A DNA stretch of 33,303 nucleotides from Perkinsus marinus ATCC 50983 (GCF_000006405.1 NW_003216446.1:71209-104511); one strand, 5' to 3'. Positions 1-11,198 are shown, numbered from the stretch's first letter. The notes: generated by a model not told the origin, from the letters alone. Translations and numbers: made by a program.

Positions 1-731
1 ACTGCGATGTAATGTCGCTCTCAACTACACTTCGAACGACGAAATTGCGCGTTTTCATTCTTCAGTATCGTCGTACTGTACGATACTGTCGACTCGTACA
101 CAATCGATGACTGCCAATCATCACACGCTATTAAAAACTCAGCCAAACTCAACATTGTACAGGTCTCAAAAACATGTTCCATCAATGGAGGACCATCATG
201 AGAATTTGGTCAAAGGTGGTTACAGAGTGGAATTCCAGTAGTGATGAGTAATAGAAAGTAATAGTGAGTTTACCAATTCAAAGAATTGAGCTCAGTATTA
301 GTGAGAACGGTCTCACTAAGTGAAATAAGTGAAATCTCAAGTGAAATAGCCATCGTAACATACGGGATGAAACTTTACGACACTCGTCATATTTCATACT
401 GTACGTGACTTTTATTAAGTCACTGATTGTTGATACATGATTGAAATCTACGAATGATCTCGGGATCGCGCTGGGAAGGCTATGTTGCTGGCAACAATAT
501 AGAGTTTATATGCATCTAAATTAGAGACGTTATTGATCCTAATTAATCTTATACACGTAACGTTCGCTCTTACAATGGCAAGTGCAAGTGTCCTGTTAGC
601 TCGAATAAGTTGTCAATGACGACTTCTCATCGATATTACATTCTTTCTGTTTTTATATCGTAAATAGCGCTCTGAAAATTCTTCGCCTTTAAGCGTGATG
701 ATAAGTATGTAACAGGCGTTGAGTCAGAGCG
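1..731. other. gene-less stretch
   Basis: No reading frame with recognisable protein content was seen on either strand. The sequence is AT-leaning with short direct repeats near 245-345 (variants of agtgaaat) but no transposon ends. Nothing is assigned. Confidence 0.5.
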
Positions 732-753
732 GCTATCAGTGATAACTTATCAC
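732..753. repeat. 14-nt inverted self-copy insertion, one mismatch (M6 ttatca)
   Basis: The layout is l-M6-r'-M6'-l'-M6-r with l = g and r = c. The left core reads ctatca instead of ttatca; the inverted core and both flanking bases fit. Probably an old, slightly decayed event. Confidence 0.7.
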
Positions 754-1611
754 GGAATACCCATAATCCAGAACATAGTTGTTGTAACTTTCGAAAAGCC
801 TAGGTGCTATCCTCGTGAATACCTTCTTTTCTACCTAACGAATATCCCCTAAAATAATCGGTGAGATAGACCAATTCCAATTATTCCGCAATTCACTACT
901 CATTGATCACTCATTTTATACGAGAAAATGTTCCATACACAACTTAACTCACGCGTTAGTGCTTCACATATGATTCGGAACTCCCTGAAGAAATCGTATA
1001 ATATCACTTGTACCGAAGCTCGACTGAATCCGATACACGGACTCCCCTAGCTGATGGTCCCGTGAATCACCCGTTGCGGAGCTCCTTCATCCGTTTTCCA
1101 TCGAAGGAGCGCGAGGCATATACAGAGCTGAGCTATCTGTCACGCTGTTGTTCGCTGACTGGGGACTCACGTTTTCTGCACTGTTGTTAACATCTGACCA
1201 ATACACTACAGCAGATCCCAAGTGTCAACTGTCTAACCCACCTCGATTCATAGGACTGGAGGTCGATAGGACAATACTATGACGTTCGTAAAGTGCAGAA
1301 CTCCCCTCGTCAGACTCCTCACTCGCTGAATCTGACATTTGTCCGATTGCTACTAGTCATGGACCGATGATAAGGGTCCGATACGAAACTTTCCCTGACA
1401 ATCCGCGAATTATCTCCAGGCCTGCATGATAGTCACCAGTGTAGGCGAGTACCCGCATTACCATCCTCGGAGTCACCAGATTCTCCGGTGGCGGTGACGC
1501 TCATGGTCTCGGAATCTCCATCTGAGCTACTCTCCGTGAGACTTCTTACTGAGGGAAAAATGATCCGTATGTCGCGCGTAACTCTAGTCATAAGCATGAA
1601 TACCAGATTCG
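754..1611. other. gene-less stretch
   Basis: Small open frames on both strands, such as a 60-codon frame at 1008-1190, have no recognisable domain. Nothing further is supported. Confidence 0.4.
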
Positions 1612-1630
1612 CTGTCTTCGTCGAAGACAG
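1612..1630. repeat. perfect 9-bp palindrome with 1-nt centre
   Basis: Arms 1612-1620 and 1622-1630 are exact reverse complements around a single t. There is no third core copy beside it, so it is not a complete 14-nt insertion structure. Confidence 0.85.
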
Positions 1631-1743
1631 GTCCGCGAGCGTCGCCACTCTCTGAGTCTTCTGAAGGTCGAGAAAGTAATTGCATGAGATGATCATAGCT
1701 AGTGGTCACTACCAGAATCAGCAGCTGTTACTGGCAGTAACTT

Positions 1744-1788
1744 GGAAGATTCTACTCTGCAGTAACTTACTGCAGAGTAGAATCTTCC
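1744..1788. repeat. perfect 22-bp palindrome with 1-nt centre
   Basis: Arms 1744-1765 and 1767-1788 are exact reverse complements around a single c at 1766. The 10-mer gcagtaactt at the centre of the hairpin is also present just upstream, so a copied and inverted neighbour sequence is plausible. The hairpin has no terminator-like T run and no reading frame nearby. Confidence 0.95.
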
Positions 1789-3228
1789 GAGCGTCCCAGC
1801 ACGTCTCTGCGTGGCACGCCCCCTTCTCAACCGTGGTAGCTGTCGGTTTTCCGGGATATACCTGAGGATCACACAGAACACGGTTCGGGCTTCGGAAAAT
1901 TCCGATCCATGTCATCTCCCAATGCTGAGGTTTGCGGTTTCTTTGGAATCATTCCAATAGGATCAACTTACTGTGGCTTAGTTCCCAAGTCAATTTCGAC
2001 TGCGTATGTGTGTGAGCAACAACCCCAGTCGCGGGATTCCTTGCACGTGCAAGTGGCCGTAGTTGTTGGTTGGTTCATTGCATTAGCGCTCTCCTTAGTA
2101 GAGACGAGATAAAAGCAAAAATATCGATCCATCACCTCGTCAAGGGTGAGCTCATCACCTAGCGAGTAACTTCGACTTATTTCGATCATGCAGTCTCGTT
2201 ACCCGCAGGAAAATCTTCAGAGAGGATTCCTTGTAGGAAGACTCGCATCCGACTCTGTAATGCATCTTCGCCCTGATGGGGGGGACATCGGTGATTCTCG
2301 ACCACGAAATACCGAGCGTGCACCCCTTCAATAATTTCGGACACTGTTTCTGATACCTATTGCAAACTTTGATTCGTGTAGATACCATGTACTCGATACC
2401 ATGAGGTATATGCCATACCTCATGAACAAGGCCCCTTTGGTGTATCTTGGTGCCTCGGAGTCGCATCTCGTGTCCATAATCCATAACGTTGATAGGTTCT
2501 GGACGCTTCACAGAATGCTGTTGGCTGGACAGTCTTAGGGCATTAATAACCTACAAACAGCATGTGGTCCATAGTTCATGATGAGTTCGTGGGAAGTGAC
2601 GCAGGCAACATACTCACTCGTTTTATTCTAGTTGCAAATGGAGAAATACCTAAGCGCTTGCTGCCAACGATGCGAGTATGGCTTTTGTGAAAAGACTCGA
2701 CTATATTATTCAATACCTACATTCAATGAGTTCAATCCCAATCAGACAACATGATGTATGACTTACCTGAGCACCTTCTAGTCCTTGGGCTGTGAGCGCG
2801 ATATTTGGGTATCCATATTGCTGTACATCCAAAGTGGTCTGTAGATACTCGGCCCCACGCTGGCAGATACCCCGCACAGTTTTTATCAGGGCAGATGCCA
2901 GGAGATATACAAGGCATCAGTGCATGACGCGTGCAGCCAAGACTTGTGTCTTTTAACCTGTTACATGGATGAGCGTTACGTGTGTACCGTTGGTACCAAG
3001 GTCCTACCACCGGAAAGGCATCGCCGAGCAGCGACTGATTATCTTTCAAGTTTTTTGACAAATGGAAATAGCAACGTCCTAGAAGTTTGATTCCTTAATG
3101 CAGCTGTGCAACTGTGAACTCACCGTTTCGTATACCAGGGAGTCGATCCTCACACGCCCTCAGTGCACCTTGATGAGTATCGTGAACGCACAAGTTCACT
3201 ACATCTATCAAGGTTTTATCCCCACGGC
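1789..3228. other. gene-less stretch
   Basis: Several open frames of 60-118 codons overlap on both strands without recognisable domains. Seen by eye: an even palindrome ttgcacgtgcaa at about 2041 and a 10-bp inverted repeat at about 2399-2423. No gene is supported. Confidence 0.4.
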
Positions 3229-3900
3229 TGATATGAGGTACACTCAAGGTGTACACTGGTATAACAGCAAAAATTCCAATATGAGGTACACTCAAGGTGT
3301 ACACTGGTATAACAGTGAAAATTCTAATATGAGGTACACTCAAAGTGTACACTAATATGACATGGGGAAATTCCAATAGGAGGTACACTCAAGGTGTACA
3401 CTGGTATAACAGTAAAAATTCCAATATGAGGTGCACTCAAGGTGTACACTAGTATGACACGAGAAAATTCCAATATGAGGTACACTTAAGGTGTACACTG
3501 GTATAACAGTAAAAATTCCAATATGAGGTGCACTCAAGGTGTACACTAATATGACACGGGGAAATTTCAATATCAGGTACACTCAAGGTGTACACTAATA
3601 TGACACGGGGAAATTCCAATATGAGGTACATTCAAGGTGTACACTGGTATAACAGTAAAAATTCCAATATGAGGTACACTCAAGGTGTACACTAATATGA
3701 CACGGGGAAATTTCAATATCAGGTCCACTCAAGGTGTACACTAATATGATACGGGGAAATTCCAGTATGAGGTACACTCAAGGTGTACACTGGTATAACA
3801 GTGAAAATTGTAATATGAGGTACACTCAAGGTGTACACTGGTACAACAGTGAAAATTCCAATATGAGGTACACTCAAGGTGTACACTGGTATAACACTCA
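3229..3900. repeat. tandem array, about 14 units of 48 or 49 bp
   Basis: Units start about every 48-49 bp (3235, 3283, 3331, 3380, 3428, 3477, 3525, 3574, 3623, 3671, 3720, 3769, 3817, 3865). Each holds an inverted repeat, gtacac-tcaag-gtgtac. Two unit types are interspersed: a 48-bp type whose spacer reads ggtataacagtraaaatt, and a 49-bp type whose spacer reads aatatgacacggggaaatt. The open frames on both strands here are by-products of the repeat. Confidence 0.95.
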
Positions 3901-4012
3901 ATGATATGCTTCACCCCACTTCCTCGTCATCAAACTACCTCATCATCCATGTCATCAGACTCGGCCGACTCTGCTCTGAACATGACCAATCACCGCTCCG
4001 TGTAAATCGGTG

Positions 4013-4034
4013 GTTCCTCGGAGGAACTTCCTCC
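4013..4034. repeat. 14-nt inverted self-copy insertion (M6 ttcctc)
   Basis: Perfect fit. Direct cores 4014-4019 and 4028-4033 flank the inverted core 4021-4026. Left flank g pairs with c at 4027 and right flank c pairs with g at 4020. Confidence 0.93.
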
Positions 4035-4228
4035 ATCCATTGGCAGAGCTATTGCCATTAAGCATCGTACGAAATGCAGACTGATAGCATATGCTTCTTG
4101 GCAACAGGTTGTTCTATCGATATTTGACAGAGTAAACACTACTACGCAAAGTCCTCCAATAACGGGAAAACGTAAATCGTCGATCACGTACAACAACCTC
4201 AAAATGACTCTCAGTCTGAGGGACTCAG

Positions 4229-4250
4229 GTCATGTAACATGACTCATGTT
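4229..4250. repeat. 14-nt inverted self-copy insertion (M6 tcatgt)
   Basis: Perfect fit. Cores lie at 4230-4235 and 4244-4249, with the inverted core acatga at 4237-4242. Flanks are g and t, with matching complements inside. Confidence 0.93.
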
Positions 4251-4735
4251 CGAGGCAAGAGGGACGAGCTAAAGGAAACAAAACGTTCGTAATAGACTGT
4301 GAGTTATGAGGTTATGAGTCACCTGCTACAGAGGACCGTGAGCATCCTCCTAAGACGTATCTGCGAAAAATTGCGCAGTCCGCAGCGCACGCCCACAAGC
4401 GTGAACGTCTCAGGGTAGAGTCCACTCAGTACTGTTATAGTACTCCCAGTGCTAGCGATTCAGCGACCGAGAGTCCTCCGTGGGTTGTGTATGAATAAGA
4501 TACAGGGATAGCTGTAATAGACTCATAGAATGGGTTACTCAACTGATCGGTGAACGTAGAATGGAGCATTGGTCCGCTGCAGACCACTATTATGAGGGAT
4601 GATACAAGATATAATTCAGCATGGAATTCATTATCGCGGAAACTTCCCTTGAAGTCAGTGTCCCCTATTTATAATCAATATTTTATATCATGAACGACAA
4701 GGCAATCGGTCGATAGCTCCTCTGAGGATCGAACG

Positions 4736-4757
4736 ATTCTGGCCCAGAATTTCTGGG
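4736..4757. repeat. 14-nt inverted self-copy insertion (M6 ttctgg)
   Basis: Perfect fit. Cores lie at 4737-4742 and 4751-4756, with the inverted core ccagaa at 4744-4749. Flanks are a and g. Confidence 0.93.
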
Positions 4758-4838
4758 GATTATTGTGGTGTCTTGCAGTTATTATTTGATCCACCTCCTC
4801 GCTCCCTCCTTTGGGTCGCGTTCTCCTTCGGTACCAAT

Positions 4839-4860
4839 GCATATACTATATGCCATATAG
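4839..4860. repeat. 14-nt inverted self-copy insertion (M6 catata)
   Basis: Perfect fit. Cores lie at 4840-4845 and 4854-4859, with the inverted core tatatg at 4847-4852. Flanks are g and g. Confidence 0.92.
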
Positions 4861-5679
4861 ACACATCTCCCTTCTCAAAGGATACCCCAGTTTACACTTC
4901 CACTAAGCATAAATAGTAGTTCCCTGACAGTCTGGAACCCTCAATGCGATCAGGCTTATCGATCATTCCCCTCTCCTCTATCCCAGATACGTCATGTGGC
5001 CCATATGCGATAGTGATCAGCGCCGAAGCATTGACGGAGCACCCAACAATATTTTTTCTCGCAAGCTCGCTCCGCTCGCTTGCCTTGGAACGCTCACATT
5101 AACAAGCGCCAAAACCTTGCTTGGAATACCTTTCATGCTTCACGCTTGAAATTACATTTGTTGCTTAGGGTAACAATACTCGCTTGGCGTAGTATTGTTA
5201 CGCATACCCAAGCTCGTTTTCTTATCCCAAGCAATCTCCATAATCCAAGCAAATACACTTAATCCAACGTGGATTATCCAAGCTATATGGTGCATGCCAG
5301 AATGTGCTTGGATTAGTGACAAATAAATAAAGGCAAGCGAGCGAAGCGAACTTGGCGAGGAAATCCCAGGCATGATGGCCATGGTCAGACACAACCATTG
5401 TTCTGACAAGACTCAACACGAATGCTCGTCTTGAAAACGACGAAACTTTGTCGTTTCTGAATCATTTGTCATGATGCATACTACACGTAAAGCTTTGTTG
5501 GACAGCTTACCATTAAAACTCATCAAAACTACAATAAAACGACACCCCACCGTCGATGACGGAAAAAAGTGCTATCACCGGCGACCACTGCTGTACTTCT
5601 AGTCGTTAACCCATTTCTCGCTACAGTAGCGGATGACCAGTGGTCAACAGTCTTTACCTTATCATTGCTCTTCTCAGTC

Positions 5680-6595
5680 TGATCCATACGTATTCTATAA
5701 TTACGATCCTCCCAATAACTTTAATCTTTCGCAAGGATCTCTAGAGAGCGATAATGAGCACGAGTTTGATCTACCACCTTCTTGTAGTCAGCTCTCAGGC
5801 CTTCAGTAGAACGTTTTAGGACTTCTGACTCGCTAAGATTAGCGTTGATACATCTACCAGCACTAACAATCTTCTTCACACGCTTATAATAAGTGACAAC
5901 TCTCTCACTAGGACCCTGCTTAACTCAATCAAAACTTTCTCTCCAACGAAGTGGATCATCAGTAATATGTTACTTATCACCCAAAAATCTCTCAGCCATA
6001 GATAATATAGTAATAGTACCGAGGCCCAAAGCCGACGACTCCTCCAGAAAGCCGAAGATATCGGATAAGACATTAGCATCAACAGCACGGATAAGGAAAG
6101 ACCAGCAGGTATCAGCATCCAAACGATAGATGTGTACTACTTGTGAAAACGATCTCACCCAAGCCAAGACAGCCTGTCTCAGACAGGTCTAATATCATCT
6201 TCACATTTTATGCTATCCGAACTAGGCAACTGAGCAATAGCCGATATTGGTATCAGCTCCACTCCTATCAGTGACAATAACGTCACGCAGATAGTCAGAT
6301 ATATAAGATCGTCCATCTGAATGAACTTCTGAAACAGCATGAGTAACGGGCACGGGATTTGCACCTGGCAGGAGCAGGCAGGCCTGCTCAACCAGCTGAC
6401 AAAACAATAACGTGTCCGCTAAACTCGTAGACTTTTCAGCTTCCTCAAAGTCAACAGGCTTTACAAACCGGACACTATCCTCGGGAGCGCCGAGGAGCAC
6501 CGCAAGTCGATGTAAAGCATCACTCGCAACATCACGAGGATTTGGAAGACCAGCATAAAGGAGTTGTCGAAACCGGGGTAGTCACTGCATCGGGT
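5680..6595 (-). pseudogene. degenerate gag-like protein relic (copy A)
   Basis: Read on the minus strand, the fragments join into one gag-like protein. The first block is MQ-stop-LPRFRQLLYAGLPNP and continues through LGAPEDSVRF and EVHSDGRSYISDYLRD. A second block holds WVRSFSQVVHIYRLDADTCW, and a third reads VKQGPSERVVTYYKRVKKIV followed by EGLRADYKKVVDQTRAHYRS. The last block resembles the capsid region of LTR-retrotransposon gag (the 'W..f..vKQG.sE.v..Y..R' pattern followed by an 'l.GL' pattern). It is broken by in-frame TAA, TGA and TAA codons, one frameshift near 6225-6250 and a 14-nt insertion at 6166-6187. No zinc knuckle, protease or polymerase was found. The family assignment rests on pattern recognition alone. 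Confidence 0.6.
6166..6187. repeat. 14-nt inverted self-copy insertion in the gag relic, copy A (M6 agacag)
   Basis: Cores lie at 6167-6172 and 6181-6186, with inverted ctgtct at 6174-6179. Flank l is a instead of g, and copy B at 27750-27771 keeps the perfect form. It breaks the gag-like frame. Confidence 0.88.
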
Positions 6596-7188
6596 ACCAT
6601 TGTAGTGAGTTAAGCCGAACCCAAGTAAACTTGTAATGGATAGAAGTAGTAGGTTTATGAATACAACCAACATAGCAAAAACCTTATATGTACGTGATCT
6701 TAGCGTCACGCTAAAATGACACAGCTAACACAAAATTCAAAAACAGATAATTGTAAAGCAGGGGTAATCTCTAATACTGTAGCATAGGCAAAATACCTCC
6801 GAGGGCTTGCTGCTAGGTGGGATCACCATCATCCGCTCGTATTATTCGGCATGTTCAACTCTACTGTCGTTCGCGAACATAGATGCATCGCCCTTATAGC
6901 GGATTCGCTGCAGCCAATTCCATACTGTCCTCTCCAGATCCAGACCGGTCAGGCTGACTCTCGGCAAGTCGCTCACCTTGTTGGAAAGGCTGGGTGATAG
7001 TTGTGTAGGCAGCAACACCGTCTCTCACGGGTCGGCCAACGAGGTTGCGGCCTTCCTCACTCAGTCATCGTTGCTTCTTCGCCTGTGAGGGCATGATGTG
7101 ATACTCTGGATGTGCACCTAGATCAATCTTCAACGTGGAATGGTTGCTGCGAGAGTGTTGGATGATGCGAGCTCCGTATGTCCAATGC

Positions 7189-7210
7189 CTCCATCGGGTG
7201 GAGTCCACCC
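7189..7210. repeat. 14-nt inverted self-copy insertion, one mismatch, copy A (M6 tccacc)
   Basis: The left core at 7190-7195 reads tccatc, the right core at 7204-7209 tccacc, and the inverted core at 7197-7202 ggtgga. Flanks fit. It is shared with copy B at 28792-28813. Copy C has lost this stretch, so no empty allele is available. Confidence 0.75.
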
Positions 7211-7298
7211 TACACTCTTCGCATAGCCTGGACCATTCTAGCCGATGGACCACTTGGTGTTGCTTCACTCGAACATAGTTGTTCTCGTAGACGAAGTG

Positions 7299-7320
7299 CT
7301 CGCCATTGGCGAGTCGCCAA
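7299..7320. repeat. 14-nt inverted self-copy insertion, copy A only (M6 tcgcca)
   Basis: Perfect fit. Cores lie at 7300-7305 and 7314-7319, inverted core tggcga at 7307-7312, flanks c and a. Copy B keeps the exact empty site at 28916-28923, and copy C is also empty with one base change. Confidence 0.97.
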
Positions 7321-7457
7321 GCCTGTTGGAAGTTGCCTCGTGCGCATTCTGCAGCGTATGATAATCATACTAAGATACCTGACTACGATATCATTCGCCG
7401 AGAGCGACTTATGTCTCTCGTTGCCGAGTACGGCGCTGCTCTATTGTCGAGGAGAGG

Positions 7458-7479
7458 TTGCTCTCAGAGCAATGCTCTG
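7458..7479. repeat. 14-nt inverted self-copy insertion, copies A and B (M6 tgctct)
   Basis: Perfect fit. Cores lie at 7459-7464 and 7473-7478, inverted core agagca at 7466-7471, flanks t and g. Copy C has the exact empty site at 21030-21037. Confidence 0.97.
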
Positions 7480-7554
7480 CTTTAGTACCTTCATACGCTC
7501 CTCACATTAGCAGAATCCACTGATGGAACCCTAATGGTATTGGGTATATCTTCG

Positions 7555-7576
7555 ATTCATTTAATGAATTTCATTA
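7555..7576. repeat. 14-nt inverted self-copy insertion, copy A only (M6 ttcatt)
   Basis: Perfect fit. Cores lie at 7556-7561 and 7570-7575, inverted core aatgaa at 7563-7568, flanks a and a. Copy B has the exact empty site at 29158-29165. Confidence 0.97.
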
Positions 7577-7646
7577 TGAAGTACACATAAGCTAGCGGTA
7601 ACTTCGAAAACCCCTCCTATTCGATTACACAACAGGGCCGAGGACT

Positions 7647-7668
7647 GACCAAAGTTTGGTCACCAAAC
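7647..7668. repeat. 14-nt inverted self-copy insertion, copy A only (M6 accaaa)
   Basis: Perfect fit. Cores lie at 7648-7653 and 7662-7667, inverted core tttggt at 7655-7660, flanks g and c. Copy C has the exact empty site at 21190-21197, and copy B is empty with one base change. Confidence 0.97.
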
Positions 7669-8210
7669 TCGCAAGCGCGCAAAGCAGATGCTATACAGTA
7701 TACCCAGTATAGCTTATACTCGGAGTGAGCCTCACGTTCCGCGGGAGGCAGTAGGTCAAATGAGTATACACATCATTCTAAATATAATACGCTGAGCCAT
7801 ATTCTGCTGAGCCGAAGAGTACGGCGAGAGCGGTGGAAACGACATCAAGACTGAACCACGACTATCGATCCCCAACATCATAAACCACAGGGAACAATCC
7901 GAGTATTTGTGATCGCCCTAAATTGGGGCCGTAGTTGCTACTGCCGAATGTGATATCAGCAAAAAAACACCAGCGTCCGGACAATATCCTACCAAACGGA
8001 TTCCTCCGTCAAAAATACTCTCCCAAGACTGTATCTAGTTCGGAAAGGTCTAAACGTTTATCACCAATATGTCGGGCAGATCGCCAGCGAGATGTGGTAG
8101 AGGGATATGACTCTTTCATGTATGCGTCTTGGGACGTATTGATATCGCGGCCAAGACTGGCGGCGTGAAATGAAGAATGATGATAAGCAAACGATCGCAA
8201 CGAGAAAAGC

Positions 8211-8230
8211 GTGTGTGTGTGTGTGTGTGT
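8211..8230. repeat. GT dinucleotide microsatellite
   Basis: An uninterrupted gt run inside copy A. The matching run in copy B is at 30525-30546; copy C lacks it. Confidence 0.95.
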
Positions 8231-8674
8231 AAACTTAGGGTAACCCGTGACGCTTCAGTGCGTATTACGGGAGGTGTGTGTCGTGGTAGACTAATGGTAT
8301 CTCAGAGACCTGAATCGGGTCTCGTACTATCAGTGATAGTCGGGTTTCGTTGCGTAGTGACAGTATACCACAACGCAAGGAAGCTAAGCTGGGAAGAAAA
8401 AGTTTCCGTAGCTGCTCCGCAACGGAACTGGTTGTTCTTCTGTAGAACAGAACGCGACGACGAATTAGTGACGCAGTTCAACTGGAGAGGCAAACACCTA
8501 TTTTGTAGAGGAAATAGTATTACAGGGATGCCGCGTCGCCGTAGAGGTTCGTCGCCGACGTAAATATGGAGTTGAGACCTGAAGTTGAGAAACATGCATC
8601 CAAACCACGACCCCAAACCGCAGTAGATAAGGTGACGACCAAGATTACCGTGTAGTCGATGAGATTATGCTCCT

Positions 8675-9157
8675 ATGTATAATGTCAGTTATGTGAGTGA
8701 AACCCACGGGGATTCCTCCACCAGAACTAGAGTCTGGTGCCTCAAACTGGTCGGCCAACCTGACTGATGATATTTGGTTTATACTGGATCTCCTGTATCT
8801 TTCACCCCCATCAAAAGATAGATCCTCAGCAACACCCTCCGAGACTCCACCGACCCGGTGGCACCGGGTAGAGTCTCCCCTCATGCGTAACGCGGTGTTG
8901 GCATACATGGACAAGCTGCGTGCTGCAGGGCTCGCTAGGCACAATTTCCTATTACAAATGAGTAATATCGTCGCTGAATTTGGCGTTACTCGCGAATTGA
9001 CAGTTCTGCGACTGGTGTATGCTAGCGTCGATGAGCTTTTCCTTTCATATTTAGTCGGGTGCTATGACTTCTGATAATGGCCCGTCGAGGAATATCCGGA
9101 AGGAGGTTTTCACTGACCTGTATAATACAGTATAAGAGGAGTTCCTAGCCGATAGTA
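8675..9157 (+). other. stretch with an unassigned 125-codon open frame
   Basis: An open frame at 8697-9074 starts from GTG and contains the segment MRNAVLAYMDKLRAAGLARH, then SNIVAEFGVTRELTVLRLVY. No domain is recognised and no splice structure is obvious. A decayed 14-nt insertion at 8847-8868 lies inside it, so the frame is at least partly accidental. A long antisense frame covers the same bases. Not called as a gene. Confidence 0.25.
8847..8868. repeat. 14-nt inverted self-copy insertion, one mismatch (M6 caccgg)
   Basis: The left core at 8848-8853 reads caccga, the right core at 8862-8867 caccgg, and the inverted core at 8855-8860 ccggtg. Flanks c and g fit. Confidence 0.72.
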
Positions 9158-9196
9158 GTACAAGGACCTCACAGAGAGGTCCTTCCTTGTACAAAT
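9158..9196. repeat. hairpin at the edge of the satellite
   Basis: aaggacctc and gaggtcctt pair around a 5-nt loop, with outer gtac/gtac and further pairing of caagg. The inner gaggtcct is the same word that recurs in every unit of the satellite that follows. Confidence 0.7.
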
Positions 9197-11140
9197 TGTC
9201 AGTTTCCACATCATTTCTTTATCATGTGGTCGGAATAGTAAATCTTATACTAGTGGATGCAACTCTGCAGCGTTCAAGCCAGATCGGCGCCTTTGAAAGG
9301 GGTCCTCCGCTGCACAAACCGTCAGTTTCCACATCAGTTCTTCATCATGTGGTTGACATAGTAAATCTTATAGTGGTGGATGCAACTCTGCGGCCTTCGA
9401 GCCGGATCGGCGCCTTTCGAAGAGGTCCTCCCCTGCACAAATCGTCAGTTTCCACATCATTTCTTCATCATCTGCTCGGGATAGTTGAACTTATACAGGT
9501 GGATTGAACTCGCTGACCTTCGAGCCGGATCGGCGCATCACAGAGAGGTCCTCCTCTGCACAAATCGGTAGTTTCCACATCATTCAACTCTGTGGCGTTC
9601 GATCCGGATCGGCGCCTCACAGAGAGGTCATCCCCTGCACAAATCGTCAGTTTCCACTTCATTTCTTTACCATGTGGTCGGGATAGTAAATCTTATATTG
9701 GTGGATGCAACTCTGCAGCCTTCGAACCGGATCAGCGCCTCACAGAGAGGTCCTCCCCTGCACAAGTCGTCAGTTTCCATATCATTTCTTCATTATGTGG
9801 TCGTAAAGTAGATCTTATAGTGATGGATGCAACTCTGCAGTCTTCGAGCCGGATCGGCGCCGTTTGAAGAGGTCCTCCCCTGCACAAATCATCATTTTCC
9901 ACATCATTTCCTGATCATGTGGTCGGGCTAGTAAATCTTATAGTGGTGGATGCAGCTCTCTGGCCTTTAAGCCGGATCGGCGCATCATAGAGAGGTCCTC
10001 CCCTGCACAAATCGTCAGTTTCCACATCATTTCTTTATCATATGGTCGGAATAGTAAAACTTATGAAGGTGGATTGAACTCTCTGGCCTTCGAGCCGGGT
10101 CGGCGTCTCACAGAGAGGTCTTTTCCTGCACAAATCGTCAGTTTCCACATCATTTCCTTATCATGTGGTCGGAATAGTAAACCGTATATTGGTGGATGCA
10201 AATCTGCAGCGTTCGAGCCGGATCGGCGCCTTACAGAGAGGTCCTCCCCTGCACAAATCGTCAGTTTCCACATCATTTCTTCATCATGTGGTCGGAGTAG
10301 TAAATCTTATAGCGGTGGATGCAACCCTGTGGCATTCGAGCCGGATTGTCGCCTCACAGAGAGGTCCTCCCCTGTACAAATCGTCAGTTCCATATCATTT
10401 AACTCTGTGACGTTCGAGCCGGATAGACGCCTCACAGAGGGGTCCTCCACTGCACAAATCGTCAGTTTTCACTTCATTTCTTTACGATGTGGTCGAGATA
10501 GTAAATCTTATATGGGTGGATGCAACTCTGCAGCCTTCGAGCCGGATCGGCGCATCACAGAGGGGTCCTCCGCTACACGAATCGTCAATTTCCACATCAT
10601 TTCTTTATAATGTGGTCGAAATAGTAAACCTTATAGTGGTGGGTGCAACTCTGCAGCCTTCGAACCGAATCAGCGCCGTTTGAAGAGGTCTTCCCTGCAC
10701 AAATCATCATTTTCCACATCATTTCCTGATCATGCGGTCGGGGTAGTAAATCTTATAGTGGTGGATGCAACTCTCTGGCCTTTGAGCCGGATCGGCGCAT
10801 CATAGAGAGGTCCTCCTCTGCACAAATCGTCAGTTCCCACATCACTTCTTCATAATGTGGTCGGAATAGTAGACCTTATAGTGGTGGGTGCAACTCTGCA
10901 GCCTTCGAACCGGATCAGCGCCTCACAAAGAGGTCATCCCCTGCACAAATCGTCAGTTTCCACATCATTTCCTGATCATGTGGTCGGGGTAGTAAATCTT
11001 ATAGTGGTGGATGCAACTCTCTGGCCTTTGAGCCGGATCGGCGCATCGTAGAGAGGTCCTCCCCTGCACAAATCGTCAGTTTCCACATCACTTCTTCATA
11101 ATGTGGTCGGAATAGTGAACCTTATAGTGGTTGGTGCAAC
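9190..11140. repeat. satellite, about 16 units of about 124 bp
   Basis: The marker gtggatgcaactctg recurs at about 9252, 9376, 9500 and onward, spaced about 124 bp. Other shared words are agccggatcggcgcc, gagaggtcctcccc and tgcacaaatcgtcag. At least two units are shortened, near 9580 and 10400. Open frames on both strands (for example 10074-10610) come from the repeat and give repetitive peptides; they are not called as genes. Confidence 0.95.
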
Positions 11141-11176
11141 TGACCCCATTATCCTTCCGATGTCATCGGAGGGGCA

Positions 11177-11198
11177 ATGGAGATTCTCCATTGGAAAA
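11177..11198. repeat. 14-nt inverted self-copy insertion, one mismatch (M6 tggaga)
   Basis: Cores at 11178-11183 (tggaga) and 11192-11197 (tggaaa), inverted core tctcca at 11185-11190. Flanks a and a fit. It lies just outside the hAT-like element. Confidence 0.7.

Larger units (their letters stand above)
3901..5203. other. gene-less stretch rich in 14-nt insertion structures
   Basis: No gene is recognised. Four perfect 14-nt inverted self-copies lie here (listed separately). From 5041 to 5203 there are short repeated words such as cttgg and gctcg, plus an 11-bp inverted repeat at 5169-5200. Confidence 0.5.
5204..8674 (-). mobile_element. dispersed repeat copy A, retroelement-like
   Basis: This stretch matches 26757-31025 (copy B) almost end to end, and its upper part matches 20552-22110 (copy C). 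It starts at atacccaagctcg and similarity stops after gattatgctcct. A gag-like relic on the minus strand (about 5680-6595) gives the orientation. No reverse transcriptase, integrase or intact gene is seen, and no clear long terminal repeats or target duplication were found by eye. The part shared by all three copies (about 6770-8670) could be a terminal repeat region, with C a solo remnant. That is inference. Confidence 0.8.

Noticed and set aside
2371-2399. gataccatg repeated 14 bp apart as another self-copy insertion
   Set aside because: The 14-bp spacing fits, but no inverted core lies between the two copies.
3229-3900. CRISPR-like spaced repeats
   Set aside because: The spacers are of two recurring types rather than unique, there are no cas genes, and the surroundings are eukaryotic.
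7346-7368. gtatgat-a-atcatac palindrome as a 14-nt structure
   Set aside because: The third core reads taagat with a wrong right flank, and copy C does not show a clean empty site.
6770-8674. Firm call of a long terminal repeat
   Set aside because: No second flanking copy, primer-binding site or clean target duplication could be seen; kept only as a possibility.
10074-10610. 178-codon open frame as a gene
   Set aside because: It lies wholly in the 124-bp satellite and its peptide simply repeats the unit; the opposite strand is also open.
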